From: an uncultured Shewanella sp. | GTDB taxonomy: Bacteria > Pseudomonadota > Gammaproteobacteria > Enterobacterales > Shewanellaceae | Length of the DNA stretch: 62,041 nt | NCBI RefSeq assembly: GCF_947495455.1 | Contig: NZ_CANLZC010000023.1 | Location: forward strand, 1 to 62,041 | Direction: 5' to 3' | Shown: in pieces, positions 42,873-51,537 of the stretch | How positions within the stretch are numbered: the first letter of the stretch is position 1 | Layout: every line of letters begins with the position of its first letter | Translations under genes and position numbers: made by a program | The notes under the pieces: generated by a model | Told to the model about the DNA's origin: nothing | Databases searched by the model: none | Seen by the model: only the letters and a program-made list of their open reading frames with translations

Positions 42873-45573
42873 AAATCCCTTCTTTAAATAATTTTATTTC
42901 AGCCTTTCTACGTCGATCTAATCCAATACTTACTTTCAATTCATTCGTTTGTGGATCCCTCACTTTATTAATATCGGCAAACTCTGCAATCGCAGCATCA
43001 TAATTGCCTTTATCCATTTGCTTTCTCGCATTGTATCTCGCAAAGCGACCCGCACCAATATTAAAAATCAATGAGGCTGTGGCATCAAATTGCGCTTGAT
43101 TTAACGGCGCTGACACTAAGCGAAGAATAGCAGCCTCCACAATCTTCGCATCTTGTTTAAACAAGGCTAATGCTTGTTCCTTTGTGATCCCTTGTTCAAA
43201 TACACCACTTTCTTTTTCTGCTTTCGTTAATTTATGCCCATAACCGATGGTTTCAAAATCTGCATCGTCTAAATATATTATCAAGTCTGGCCCACGAGAA
43301 GCCTCCCAAGAATGGATGAACTCTTCACCCGCTACACTAATCGTCAGCGCTTTTTCTGCAATTGGTTCATCTTCAGCCTCTTCCACACCTTCATTGTCAC
43401 TCTCATTACTGGCACCAGTCGCTCCCGCTGCACCACCAGTACCTTGACTATTACTCTTGTTATCAGCATTGTTGCCACCAGCATTCTCACCATTTCCAAC
43501 AGTGGAAGCCCCCTGCGACTGCTTCAGCTCCACCGCTTCGTATTCAAACACAACCTCTTCACCTTCGGTTGCTTCCAACGTCGCGGCCTGCTTAATTAGC
43601 TCGCCTTCTTCAGGTAGGATGGCCTCATCCAAACATACTGCCACTTCAGGCTTTTTCACTTTACAAGCACTGCCTTTCCCTGCACCTCCACCAGAGTTCA
43701 AATTCACTTTCGCGCCAACCAAATGCACGCCTGCGGGATCCACTTTTAAAAAGCTACCACCTGCGCTTAAAGTGATCTCACTGCCTGCATCGAGTATCAA
43801 CTCACCTTTAGATTTAAGGTGCACCTCACTACCCACTTTCATCAGCTGTTTTTTACTGACTTTTTGATGGTGACTGGCTTTAACGGCCAACATACTATCT
43901 TTTTCAATCAAATTAAGACTATTCGCCTCTAAAGTGAGGTGATCATCATTAGTGATTTGAGTAAAACGGTCTTGCGCCACATTCCAATGCTGATTACCCA
44001 ATACATGCAAGCTTTGATCATTTTCAATTAACTGCTGCATGTCTTTTTGTGCATGGAAATACACCACCTCTTCACCCGCTTGATCCTCAAAGTGAAGTTC
44101 ATTACTGCCCTCGCCCTTATGGCTTTGGGTTTTTAAAACGGTTCGCGTTTGATGGTCCGGCAACGCATACGGCGGCAAGTTAATGGCATTGTGAGTGCGC
44201 CCAGTAATAATAGGTTGATCGGGATCCCCTTCGACGAAGGAGACAATAACCTCATGACCAATGCGCGGCACCGACATCATGCCATATTGGCCGCCTGTCC
44301 AGCCTTGGCTGACACGCACCCAGCAACTTGCGCTATCATCGCCGTTACTGTATCTGTCCCAAGGAAATTGCACTTTGACGCGGCCAAATTCGTCACAAAA
44401 AATTTCTTCCCCTTCAGGGCCGACCACAGTGGCCATTTGCGGCCCCGTTACGCGAGGTTTTGGCTGAGGTTTAGCTTGCCAAGGGCTGCTGGCGGGAATA
44501 CTTGTGATCTCATTATGATAAGTCGTCGGCACAGAGGTATTGGCACCTTCGCTGGCCGCCCCTTGAATGCCTTGATGCTTTATCTGTACCAATAGCCAGT
44601 CACGATTAAAAGTGTCGTCAATATGCTCGGCTAAATCAAATTTATAGCCTGCACTGGCCTGCATAATATTGCTTTTGCCCACCGCCACTTGCGCATCGCG
44701 GCGAAGGTAATCCAGTCTTGCTTGCGTAAACACTTGACCGCTGTCATCGTCTTTAAAACGACCGGGAAAGTCAAAGTGCTCATAACGCAGTTGCTGCTCA
44801 TCGAGCACTTCGCCTTCACTTTCTAATAAAAACGAGTAGGCAGGATTATGAAAACTGGCATCTTTTAAACGGGTAACAGTGGGCCTGACTTGATGGGTCA
44901 AGGCAAATTCCCCCATAAAGGGCGTGTCGGCCACGCCGCCACTGAGGGCATTATAAGGGAAAGGAAAACCAATATTACTCAGCTTTTGGGTGCTGTCGCT
45001 AAAGACCAGTGTATGGCCTGTGTCGGTATGTTCAAAATGATAAAACAGCCCTTCCTCGGCCGCGAGGCGGCTGATAAACTCAAAATCGGTTTCACGGTAT
45101 TGTACGCAATATTCTCGCAGCCTTTCATCTAAGCTTGGATCGCAATTAAAGGCCACATCAAGAATGTTCATTTCAGTCAAAAGGGTCGAAATAATAGAGG
45201 TGACGCTTTGCGCTTGAAAAATGCGACTATTGTGACGTAATTTGAGCCGTGATAGCGCAGGTACTAAGGTAATATGATAAACAGTATGGTGATGACCTGT
45301 ATCGCCTTTTGAAAAGGCGTTGACTATGCCGTGGACTTGACGTTTTATCTCGCCATTCACCGCCCATTGCATTAATCCTGCCGCATCGACAATATCAGCC
45401 GCACTTAAATCATGAAATGTGCTCAATAAGGTCATCTTCACTTCAAAGGGCGTCGATAAACCCTCTTTAAACTCGAAATGCACGAGATTAAAGGTGTCTT
45501 GCTCTACCCCTTGTGCTTGAAATTGAAAACGTAACCCTGTCCCTGCCAATATGCCATTTGCCGCGCCCGTCAT
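42856..45573 (-). CDS. vgrG: Evolved VgrG with C-terminal GH24 lysozyme domain (vgrG2)
   Basis: 905 residues. The complete VgrG core is about 1-660: REYCVQYRETDFEFISRLAAEEGLFYHFEH, FGRVKVQFPWDRYSNGDD, SVPRIGHEVIVSFVEGDPDQP and a DUF2345-type needle. A Gly/Asn/Ser-rich linker follows (about 680-740), then a T4-lysozyme-like domain: SWEASRGPDLIIYLDDADFETIGYGH with catalytic Glu at about 757 and the D-x-x-TIGYGH block. Asp/Leu-rich helices then run to the end. It should be injected as part of the spike and cut murein in the target periplasm. ATG 45573 is chosen because AAAAGGA precedes it and it aligns with vgrG1 (TGILAGTGLR); the frame is open further upstream to 45675. Confidence 0.93.
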   Translation of the reverse strand: MTGAANGILAGTGLRFQFQAQGVEQDTFNLVHFEFKEGLSTPFEVKMTLLSTFHDLSAADIVDAAGLMQWAVNGEIKRQVHGIVNAFSKGDTGHHHTVYHITLVPALSRLKLRHNSRIFQAQSVTSIISTLLTEMNILDVAFNCDPSLDERLREYCVQYRETDFEFISRLAAEEGLFYHFEHTDTGHTLVFSDSTQKLSNIGFPFPYNALSGGVADTPFMGEFALTHQVRPTVTRLKDASFHNPAYSFLLESEGEVLDEQQLRYEHFDFPGRFKDDDSGQVFTQARLDYLRRDAQVAVGKSNIMQASAGYKFDLAEHIDDTFNRDWLLVQIKHQGIQGAASEGANTSVPTTYHNEITSIPASSPWQAKPQPKPRVTGPQMATVVGPEGEEIFCDEFGRVKVQFPWDRYSNGDDSASCWVRVSQGWTGGQYGMMSVPRIGHEVIVSFVEGDPDQPIITGRTHNAINLPPYALPDHQTRTVLKTQSHKGEGSNELHFEDQAGEEVVYFHAQKDMQQLIENDQSLHVLGNQHWNVAQDRFTQITNDDHLTLEANSLNLIEKDSMLAVKASHHQKVSKKQLMKVGSEVHLKSKGELILDAGSEITLSAGGSFLKVDPAGVHLVGAKVNLNSGGGAGKGSACKVKKPEVAVCLDEAILPEEGELIKQAATLEATEGEEVVFEYEAVELKQSQGASTVGNGENAGGNNADNKSNSQGTGGAAGATGASNESDNEGVEEAEDEPIAEKALTISVAGEEFIHSWEASRGPDLIIYLDDADFETIGYGHKLTKAEKESGVFEQGITKEQALALFKQDAKIVEAAILRLVSAPLNQAQFDATASLIFNIGAGRFARYNARKQMDKGNYDAAIAEFADINKVRDPQTNELKVSIGLDRRRKAEIKLFKEGIYENNQ

Positions 45574-45729
45574 AGTAAAATCCTTTTCCCCATTTAACAC
45601 ATGCTTATTGTTAACGCGTCTGCTTTGCCCTACATCAAGGGGGAACGTTTTAACAATACACACGCTATGTTTCAATAAAAAGCTTAAATAAAAAAGCTTA
45701 AATAAAAAGCTTAAATCAAAAGCTTAAAT

Positions 45730-45755
45730 AAAAAGGCTTCAATTGAAGCCTTTTT
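45730..45755 (-). terminator. Terminator between hcp2 and vgrG2
   Basis: A perfect palindrome with the 13-bp half AAAAAGGCTTCAA and its complement runs 45730-45755, giving a stem ending in a T-run on either strand. It lies 83 bases after the hcp2 stop. A row of AAGCTTAAAT(AA) short repeats follows (45678-45730). It is the counterpart of the hairpin after hcp1. Confidence 0.8.
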
Positions 45756-45837
45756 GAGTCACTCACGATTGATATTCAATCGTCTATGCTTATTGGTTTT
45801 TCACTTAATGTGAAACAATTAATGCAAAAAGAAGCCA

Positions 45838-46356
45838 TTAAGCCTCAGTCGGTTTACGCCAGTCATCAGCACCCGATGTGCCCGCAGTCGTGTGATCCCA
45901 AATGATCTTACGATAAGCAAGCGACACTTTGACTAGCTGAGTGAAATCGGCTTGAGTCGGATCTTGACAATGTGGCATATGACAATCGATATCTACAATG
46001 GTTGCCCCTTCTAATGTGGTTGAGAAGAAGTGCTCTTGCTTACCTTCGATAGAAGTGCGGTACCAGTTCAATACCACTGACGTTAATTTTTCACCAGTTG
46101 ATAACGCGTTATACATTAGCGGTACCGCTTTGTTTAACGCAACAGTGAAGATAAACGGCTTATGCACACGTTGACCCGAAGGTTGACCCGATTGTGGATC
46201 CGTTGGTACTGTCACGACATGGTTAAACTCTTGTACTAGCATCTCATCTTCATGACCTTCAACGAAGATATCGCCCACAGAATCTGCAGTGAATGCACCT
46301 GCAGTGATGTTACCCTGAGTTTGACCTTCGATTGAGATATAACATGGTGTTGGCAT
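45838..46356 (-). CDS. hcp: Hcp, T6SS inner-tube protein (copy 2)
   Basis: A 172-residue Hcp nearly identical to copy 1, with changes such as A for S near residue 24 and TTAG for TIAG near the end. It has the same start (AAAAGGAAT before ATG) and the same downstream hairpin type. It lies upstream of vgrG2-lysozyme. The two hcp-vgrG units look like an ancient duplication kept alike by selection or gene conversion. Confidence 0.97.
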   Translation of the reverse strand: MPTPCYISIEGQTQGNITAGAFTADSVGDIFVEGHEDEMLVQEFNHVVTVPTDPQSGQPSGQRVHKPFIFTVALNKAVPLMYNALSTGEKLTSVVLNWYRTSIEGKQEHFFSTTLEGATIVDIDCHMPHCQDPTQADFTQLVKVSLAYRKIIWDHTTAGTSGADDWRKPTEA

Positions 46357-46520
46357 GATTAATTCCTTTTATTTTAAACGGGTTATTAAATGGTTTTTTA
46401 ACATCTCGTTTTTAACGTCTCGTTTTTAACAAATCGTTTTAACAGATAGTTAGTTAACATCTATGATGAGCCGCCGTTTATTGTCAGCGTCCATACTTGA
46501 TATTCTTATTGGATACGAAC

Positions 46521-46537
46521 AAGCACTTTGAGTGCCA
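46521..46537 (-). promoter_or_regulatory. Sigma-54-like promoter of hcp2
   Basis: On the minus strand, TGGCACTCAAAGTGCTT matches the sigma-54 consensus TGGCAC-N5-TTGC except for one base in the -12 box (GTGC), with GG-N10-GC spacing. It lies about 165 bases before the hcp2 start. Confidence 0.7.
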
Positions 46538-46541
46538 TGCT

Positions 46542-46634
46542 CTTTATCCTGCAAACTTTAGGTTGCATCACGCTTTATCCTGCAAACTTTAAGTTGCATC
46601 ACGCTTTATCCTGCAAACTTTAAGTTGCATCAAG
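46542..46634. repeat. Three 31-bp repeats between promoter and enhancer of hcp2
   Basis: Three near-identical copies start at 46542, 46573 and 46604. Each contains the partly symmetric block TGCAAACTTTAAGTTGCA. They fill the space between the sigma-54-like promoter and the dyad array, and have no counterpart at hcp1. They might bind a bending protein such as IHF or simply be an expansion. Confidence 0.75.
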
Positions 46635-46705
46635 ATATAGCATGAAGCGTGCCAATTCTTATATTATTGTTTTTTAATGAAATTTATTTTTAGCTTGTTT
46701 TTTTC

Positions 46706-46763
46706 GGGCAATAAGTTGCTCGAATCGAGCAATAAGTTGCTCAAATCGAGCAATAAATTGCCC
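46706..46763. promoter_or_regulatory. Upstream dyad array of hcp2 (putative enhancer)
   Basis: Dyads TTGCTCGAATCGAGCAA (46716-46732) and TTGCTCAAATCGAGCAA (46737-46753) lie exactly 21 bp apart. Half-sites GGGCAA (46706-46711) and TTGCCC (46758-46763) are in the same phase. The architecture is the same as at hcp1, with 169-242 bp to the promoter. The remaining part of 46357-46884 has no gene. Confidence 0.72.
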
Positions 46764-46884
46764 AGTTTTATGATGAAAAAAGACATAAAAAAGCCCCCAC
46801 GCTTACGAATTAACTTCTTGAAGGGAGCCCTTGTTAGTCACATTACATATCGGTGTGACAGTATTAGCAATGATCCCTATTCAC

Positions 46885-48162
46885 TTAATCTTGCAAAAGA
46901 TCCGCTATGGTTAGCACGCCATGGGCCGTTGCCCCTGCAGCCCACAAACTGTCACCGGAGTCAGAAAATGCCGAAGCTAAGTCCATGTGTAGCCAGTTTG
47001 CCTCAGGGTTAACAAAACGGGATAAGAAGCCCGCCGCATTAGAAGCACCGCCTGCACCGCCGCCTTTCATGGGGCGGCTATTCGCCGTATCCGCATAAGG
47101 CGAAGGACACATGTCTTGATGCCAAGGATCCAATGGCAGTGGCCATACGCGCTCACCCACCTGCGCCGCTTTCTTCTGTGCTAAGGCTAATACGTCCGCT
47201 TGAGGAGAAAAGATCGCATTATAGTTAGTGCCTAATGCCATTACAGCAGCCCCAGTTAAGGTTGCGGCATCAATGATCAAACCCGCTCCAGTGTCACTGG
47301 CCGCCTGCAGACCGTCGGCTAACACTAAACGGCCTTCGGCGTCAGTATTCACTACTTCAACGGTGACTCCATTTTTATACGTTAAAATATCACCGAGTTT
47401 ATAAGCATGGCCACTAATGAGGTTTTCGGCGCAGCACAAGAATAATTTCACTCGCTTATTGAGCCCTGACTGAATAGCCAAACCTAAGGCCGCACTCACC
47501 GTGGCCGCGCCGCCCATGTCACACTTCATGCTCAACATGCCTTCGGAGCTTTTAATGCTGTAACCACCAGAATCAAACGTAATGCCTTTACCCACTAAGG
47601 CCACTGAAACCGGTGCATCCTTTTCTAATGGATTAAAATCCAGCTCTAATAATGCCGGTGGACGCTCACTGCCGCGGCCCACAGCATGAATACCCTGCCA
47701 CTGCTCGGCCAGTAAGGCCTCACCTTCTATGATCCGATAAGACACCTTGTCACCACCAATTTTTGCCAGCCAAGTGGCCGCTTGCTCGGCGAGAGTGACG
47801 GGCGCTAAATTTTCTGGTGTTGCATTAACTAACTGGCGAGCAAAAAAACTGGCTTCTAATCTATGAGTTAACACCTTACGCATTGCTTCGTCACCACTCC
47901 AATGAATATCGGCAATGAAGCGGGCAGTAGCGAAACCTTGGGCAAATGCCCATTGGTTGTCAAGGTTCCACTGCGTGCCCACTAACTCAACCGCCGTGAC
48001 ACCTTGAGAGCGAAGCTTTCGCGCTGCCTGTTGCACTTGGCGTAATGTGTCTCCTTTGCTTAAGTGCACATTGGCTTGCTCATTTTGAAAACTCACTTTT
48101 GCTTGTCCCCAATGTGCAGGTACTGCATCATGGGTTAATTTCACTGTCATTCTGTTACTCAT
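46885..48162 (-). CDS. pepB: Peptidase B (M17 leucyl aminopeptidase family)
   Basis: A 425-residue cytosolic metallo-aminopeptidase, close to the length of E. coli PepB (427). The C-terminal catalytic domain has the metal-binding residues in GKGITFDSGGYSIKS (Lys, Asp), MKCDMGGAA (Asp) and the family signature NTDAEGRL (Asp, Glu). The N-terminal half has the PepB-type sequence. It removes N-terminal residues from peptides. This is the first core gene to the right of the T6SS island. Its start overlaps nothing; GGAGTC lies before the ATG. Confidence 0.95.
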   Translation of the reverse strand: MSNRMTVKLTHDAVPAHWGQAKVSFQNEQANVHLSKGDTLRQVQQAARKLRSQGVTAVELVGTQWNLDNQWAFAQGFATARFIADIHWSGDEAMRKVLTHRLEASFFARQLVNATPENLAPVTLAEQAATWLAKIGGDKVSYRIIEGEALLAEQWQGIHAVGRGSERPPALLELDFNPLEKDAPVSVALVGKGITFDSGGYSIKSSEGMLSMKCDMGGAATVSAALGLAIQSGLNKRVKLFLCCAENLISGHAYKLGDILTYKNGVTVEVVNTDAEGRLVLADGLQAASDTGAGLIIDAATLTGAAVMALGTNYNAIFSPQADVLALAQKKAAQVGERVWPLPLDPWHQDMCPSPYADTANSRPMKGGGAGGASNAAGFLSRFVNPEANWLHMDLASAFSDSGDSLWAAGATAHGVLTIADLLQD

Positions 48163-48374
48163 TTTGACTCCTTATCGCGCTCTGCTCATCCCCGAATCCC
48201 GAATATAGTTAGCCGCCTTCTTCATTTCATACGCTGGTACGCTGGCGCATTCGAGCCATATCCTTCAGTTCATGAGAGAGTCATTACCAAGATGTATTAT
48301 TTATGTATTCTTTATGATACGGGAAATATAATGCAAAGAGTTTACTCGATCACAAGCGTCAAGCACACCGTTTA

Positions 48375-48552
48375 TCGAACGCTTTACTGCTCCTTATTTA
48401 TCACAAGCTTCAAGCACACTGTTTTATCACACGCCTTACTGCACCTTATTTATCACACGCCTTACTGCGCCTTATTTATCACATGCTTCACTGGACTTTA
48501 TTTATCACATGCCTTACTGCACCTTATTTATCACATGCTTCATTGCGCGCTA
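48375..48552. repeat. Tandem repeats of about 28-36 bp upstream of sfsA
   Basis: About six degenerate copies of CTTATTTATCACA followed by TGCTTCA or CGCCTTACTGC. An open frame through them (48292-48600) is a by-product of the repeats and I do not count it as a gene. The rest of 48163-48645 holds the divergent promoter regions of pepB and sfsA, not resolvable by eye. Confidence 0.75.
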
Positions 48553-48645
48553 GTTATCTTATCGCACGCGCTTGAGCTCCCCCTTATTTTCCCCCCTTAA
48601 TCTTGGTATGCTTTTTATCTCGTCTTCTTTAATCTTTGATGAAAT

Positions 48646-49350
48646 ATGAAATTTTCTCCCGCTTTAGAGTCTGGTACCTTAATTAAACGCTATAAGCGCT
48701 TTTTGGCCGATGTTCGATTGCAAGATGGTACAGAAGTGACGCTGCATTGCCCTAATACAGGCTCCATGAAAAACTGTTTGTTTCCTAAGCAGACAGTGTG
48801 GTTTTCAACCTCCACAAACCCTAAACGAAAATATTCACGCACATGGGAATTAATGCAAACACCCAATAATGACACTATTGGGATCAATACAGGGCGCGCC
48901 AACCAAGTTGCCGAAGAGGCGATTAAGGATGGGATCATCACCGAACTATTAGGTTACAAAAGCGTAAAAAGGGAAGTGAAATACGGTAACGAAAATAGTC
49001 GTATTGATCTTTTACTTGAGGCGGAAGGTTTACCCCTTTGCTATATCGAAGTGAAAAGTTGCACCTTAATGGAAGATGAACAAGGCTATTTTCCTGATTC
49101 TGTCACCGCACGGGGGCAAAAACATTTACGTGAACTCATGGAAATGGTGAAGGCTGGCCACAGAGCAATATTACTTTTTGTGGTACAACACTCAGGAATA
49201 CAAAGCGTTAAAATAGCAAAGCATATTGACCCTGACTACGCTGATTTACTTCAACAGGCAAAAAAAGCGGGCGTGGAAGTGCTGGCCTATCGCTGCCAAT
49301 TAAATAAAGACGAAATCAAATTGACTAAAGCTTGTGCATTTAACGATTGA
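48646..49350 (+). CDS. sfsA: SfsA, sugar fermentation stimulation protein
   Basis: The 234 residues are typical of SfsA (E. coli 234). It starts with an OB-fold-like part ([34 protein letters not shown]). A nuclease-like PD-(D/E)xK fold follows: SRIDLLLE, then YIEVKSCTL and [17 protein letters not shown]. The biochemical role is not settled; it was described as a DNA-binding regulator of maltose use. It lies upstream of dksA, as is common in gammaproteobacteria. Confidence 0.95.
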   Translation: MKFSPALESGTLIKRYKRFLADVRLQDGTEVTLHCPNTGSMKNCLFPKQTVWFSTSTNPKRKYSRTWELMQTPNNDTIGINTGRANQVAEEAIKDGIITELLGYKSVKREVKYGNENSRIDLLLEAEGLPLCYIEVKSCTLMEDEQGYFPDSVTARGQKHLRELMEMVKAGHRAILLFVVQHSGIQSVKIAKHIDPDYADLLQQAKKAGVEVLAYRCQLNKDEIKLTKACAFND

Positions 49351-49518
49351 ATTTACGCCAAGTCTTGATAAAAAGGCCTTTTGGCCCCATAGTCATACTT
49401 GCGTTTTCGCTAAAATAAAATAAAAATAAATTATTTGATTATACTTATGTATTCTGGTATAGATAGCGGCCATTAATTATAGACACCCAGAACGCAAACG
49501 ATTAACAGGAGATGCGTT

Positions 49519-49962
49519 ATGCCTGAAGGCAACAAAAAACTTGGCGTACTCGCTATAGCAGGAGTCGATCCTTACCAAGAAAAACCGGGTGAGGAATACA
49601 TGAATTCAGAGCAGTTAAGCCATTTCAAGGTGATCCTTGAAGCATGGCGCGGACAACTGCGAGAGGAGGTCGATCGTACCCTCAACCATATGCAAGATGA
49701 AGCGGCCAATTTCCCAGATCCTGTCGACCGTGCAGCCCAAGAAGAAGAGTTTAGTCTTGAATTACGTGCTCGTGACAGAGAGCGTAGACTGATTAAGAAA
49801 ATTGAAAAAACCCTTCAAAAAATTGAAGAAGATGATTTCGGTTTCTGTGATTCTTGTGGTATCGAGATTGGTGTTCGCCGTTTAGAGGCTCGCCCAACAG
49901 CCGATCAATGCATTGATTGTAAAACCTTGGCTGAAATTAAAGAAAAACAACTAGCCGGTTAA
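49519..49962 (+). CDS. dksA: RNA polymerase-binding transcription factor DksA
   Basis: 147 residues. DksA works with ppGpp in the secondary channel of RNA polymerase to control rRNA and amino-acid promoters. The coiled-coil tip motif DPVDRA (D-x-x-D-x-A) and the four-Cys zinc finger (CDSC ... CIDC) are intact. CAGGAG is placed before the ATG. It lies between sfsA and gluQ, the classical arrangement. Confidence 0.97.
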   Translation: MPEGNKKLGVLAIAGVDPYQEKPGEEYMNSEQLSHFKVILEAWRGQLREEVDRTLNHMQDEAANFPDPVDRAAQEEEFSLELRARDRERRLIKKIEKTLQKIEEDDFGFCDSCGIEIGVRRLEARPTADQCIDCKTLAEIKEKQLAG

Positions 49963-49974
49963 TCTTACTGGCTT

Positions 49975-50015
49975 ATGAGCGAAGATAATTATATGTCTTC
50001 GCTCATTTCATTTTG
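49975..50015 (+). terminator. Terminator of dksA
   Basis: ATGAGCGAAGA and TCTTCGCTCAT form a perfect 11-bp stem with a 10-base loop, then TTCATTTTG. It lies 13 bases after the dksA stop, before gluQ. Confidence 0.85.
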
Positions 50016-50043
50016 ACTGCACAGCACTTGACTTGACCTTTTT

Positions 50044-50919
50044 ATGCCCATTTCCCCCATTGTTTATCGAGGTCGATTCGCCCCCTCACCCTCAGGCCCT
50101 TTGCATTTTGGCTCCTTAGTGGCGGCCTTAGGCAGCTATTTACGCGCCCGTTCTTTACAGGGCCAATGGCTTGTGCGCATGGAGAATATTGACCCTCCCC
50201 GAGAACAGTTAGGGGCTGCAGATCGCATTTTGCTTAGCTTAGAAGCCTTTGGCTTTGAATGGGATGAAAGCGTGCTGTATCAAAGCCAGCGAGTGGAGCA
50301 TTATCAAGCCATCATAGAAACCCTGCTTGACAAGCATCAAGCTTATTTTTGCCAGTGCTCCCGTAAAGAGATTAAAACCATGGGAGGAATTTATGATGGC
50401 CGTTGTGGGCAAGCAACAAAATCATCGGGAGCCATTCGCATTCGCAATCCCATTGCCATTACTCAGTTTCAAGATCAAATTAAGGGCGCTATTCCTATTC
50501 CAGCGGATTTTGCTGAAGAAGATTTTATCATTAAACGCAGCGATGGTTTATATGCTTATCAATTAGCCGTGGTCATTGACGATGCCTTTCAGCAAATAAC
50601 GGAAGTGGTCAGAGGCAGTGATTTACTTCTGCCCACAGGTCGACAAATGAGCTTATTTGACTTACTGAATAAACCGCATCCAAAGTGGCTCCATTTACCT
50701 CTGGCCTGTGAAGAAAAAGGAAAAAAGTTATCAAAGCAAAATCATGCCACTGCCATTGATATTTTGAAACCCCAACACAGTATTAATCAGGCCTTAGCCT
50801 TTTTAGGGCAAAAAAGTGTCACCATTGAGACCGATACACGCATCATGCTGGCTCAAGCTACCGCTCAATTTGATCCCAACGCCATTCCCACACAAACAGA
50901 AATACTCATAAGCTCCTAA
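50044..50919 (+). CDS. gluQ: Glutamyl-Q tRNA(Asp) synthetase
   Basis: A 291-residue truncated paralogue of glutamyl-tRNA synthetase that charges the queuosine base of tRNA-Asp with glutamate. Seen: RFAPSPSGPLHFGSLVAALGSYL (HIGH-type region), a zinc-site-like CQCSRKEI...YDGRCG (Cys-x-Cys, Tyr, Cys), and KKLSKQN (KMSKS-type). There is no anticodon-binding domain, as in the family. Its last 15 or so codons with the following bases have been duplicated six times downstream. Confidence 0.95.
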   Translation: MPISPIVYRGRFAPSPSGPLHFGSLVAALGSYLRARSLQGQWLVRMENIDPPREQLGAADRILLSLEAFGFEWDESVLYQSQRVEHYQAIIETLLDKHQAYFCQCSRKEIKTMGGIYDGRCGQATKSSGAIRIRNPIAITQFQDQIKGAIPIPADFAEEDFIIKRSDGLYAYQLAVVIDDAFQQITEVVRGSDLLLPTGRQMSLFDLLNKPHPKWLHLPLACEEKGKKLSKQNHATAIDILKPQHSINQALAFLGQKSVTIETDTRIMLAQATAQFDPNAIPTQTEILISS

Positions 50920-51400
50920 CAGTCCCCCAGCTACTCCCATAAATTGTTCCCAACACCATCCCCAGACAAACAGAAATACTCATAAGCTCCTAACAGCCCC
51001 CCCAGCGACTCCCATAAACCAGTCCCAACTCGATTCCCACACAAACAGAAATACGCTTGGATTAACTCATAAGCTCCTAACAGTCGCCCCCACATGACTC
51101 CCATAAATTAATCCCAACGCCATTCCCACACAAACAGAAATACTCTTAGGATCCTAACAGTCAACCCAGCGACTCCCATAAACCAGTCCCAACTCGATCC
51201 CCACACAAACAGAAATACTCTTAGGATCCTAACAGTCAACCCAGCGACTCCCATAAATTGATCCCAACGCCATTCCCACACAAACAGAAATACGCTTGGA
51301 TTAACTCAGTTTCACAGCGTTCAAAAACACTCATCAGTCCCCCCAACGACTCCCATAAACCAGCCCCAACTCGATCCCCACACAAATAGATATTTTTTTA
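50870..51400. repeat. Seven tandem copies of the gluQ 3' end
   Basis: The stretch GATCCCAACGCCATTCCCAC, then ACAAACAGAAATAC, then CTAACAGTC and the block CGACTCCCATAAA, begins within gluQ. It recurs downstream: ACAAACAG is at 50891 (gene), 50967, 51040, 51129, 51204, 51279 and, slightly changed, 51379. Spacings are 73-101 bp. The copies are non-coding and fill the gap up to pcnB. I see no gene or clear promoter in 50920-51480 other than these. Confidence 0.9.
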
Positions 51401-51537
51401 TTTTAATCAGTGAGTTTTCCCATATTTAATACCGCAATCTGCTCATGAATTCAGTTGGCTTGGGGATCTATCATTTTTGAGGTATCATATGCCCCTCAAT
51501 TTTTAATCTTAGTGACAATTCAAATCAGAGGTGTCCC

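Noticed and set aside
46677..47012. 111-codon plus-strand frame
   Set aside because: It runs over the hcp2 dyad array and the end of pepB in antisense; composition is explained by these.
48375..48552. Possible CRISPR array upstream of sfsA
   Set aside because: Degenerate tandem repeats without unique spacers.
48292..48600. 102-codon plus-strand frame before sfsA
   Set aside because: Composed of tandem repeats, no ribosome binding site, no protein-like composition.
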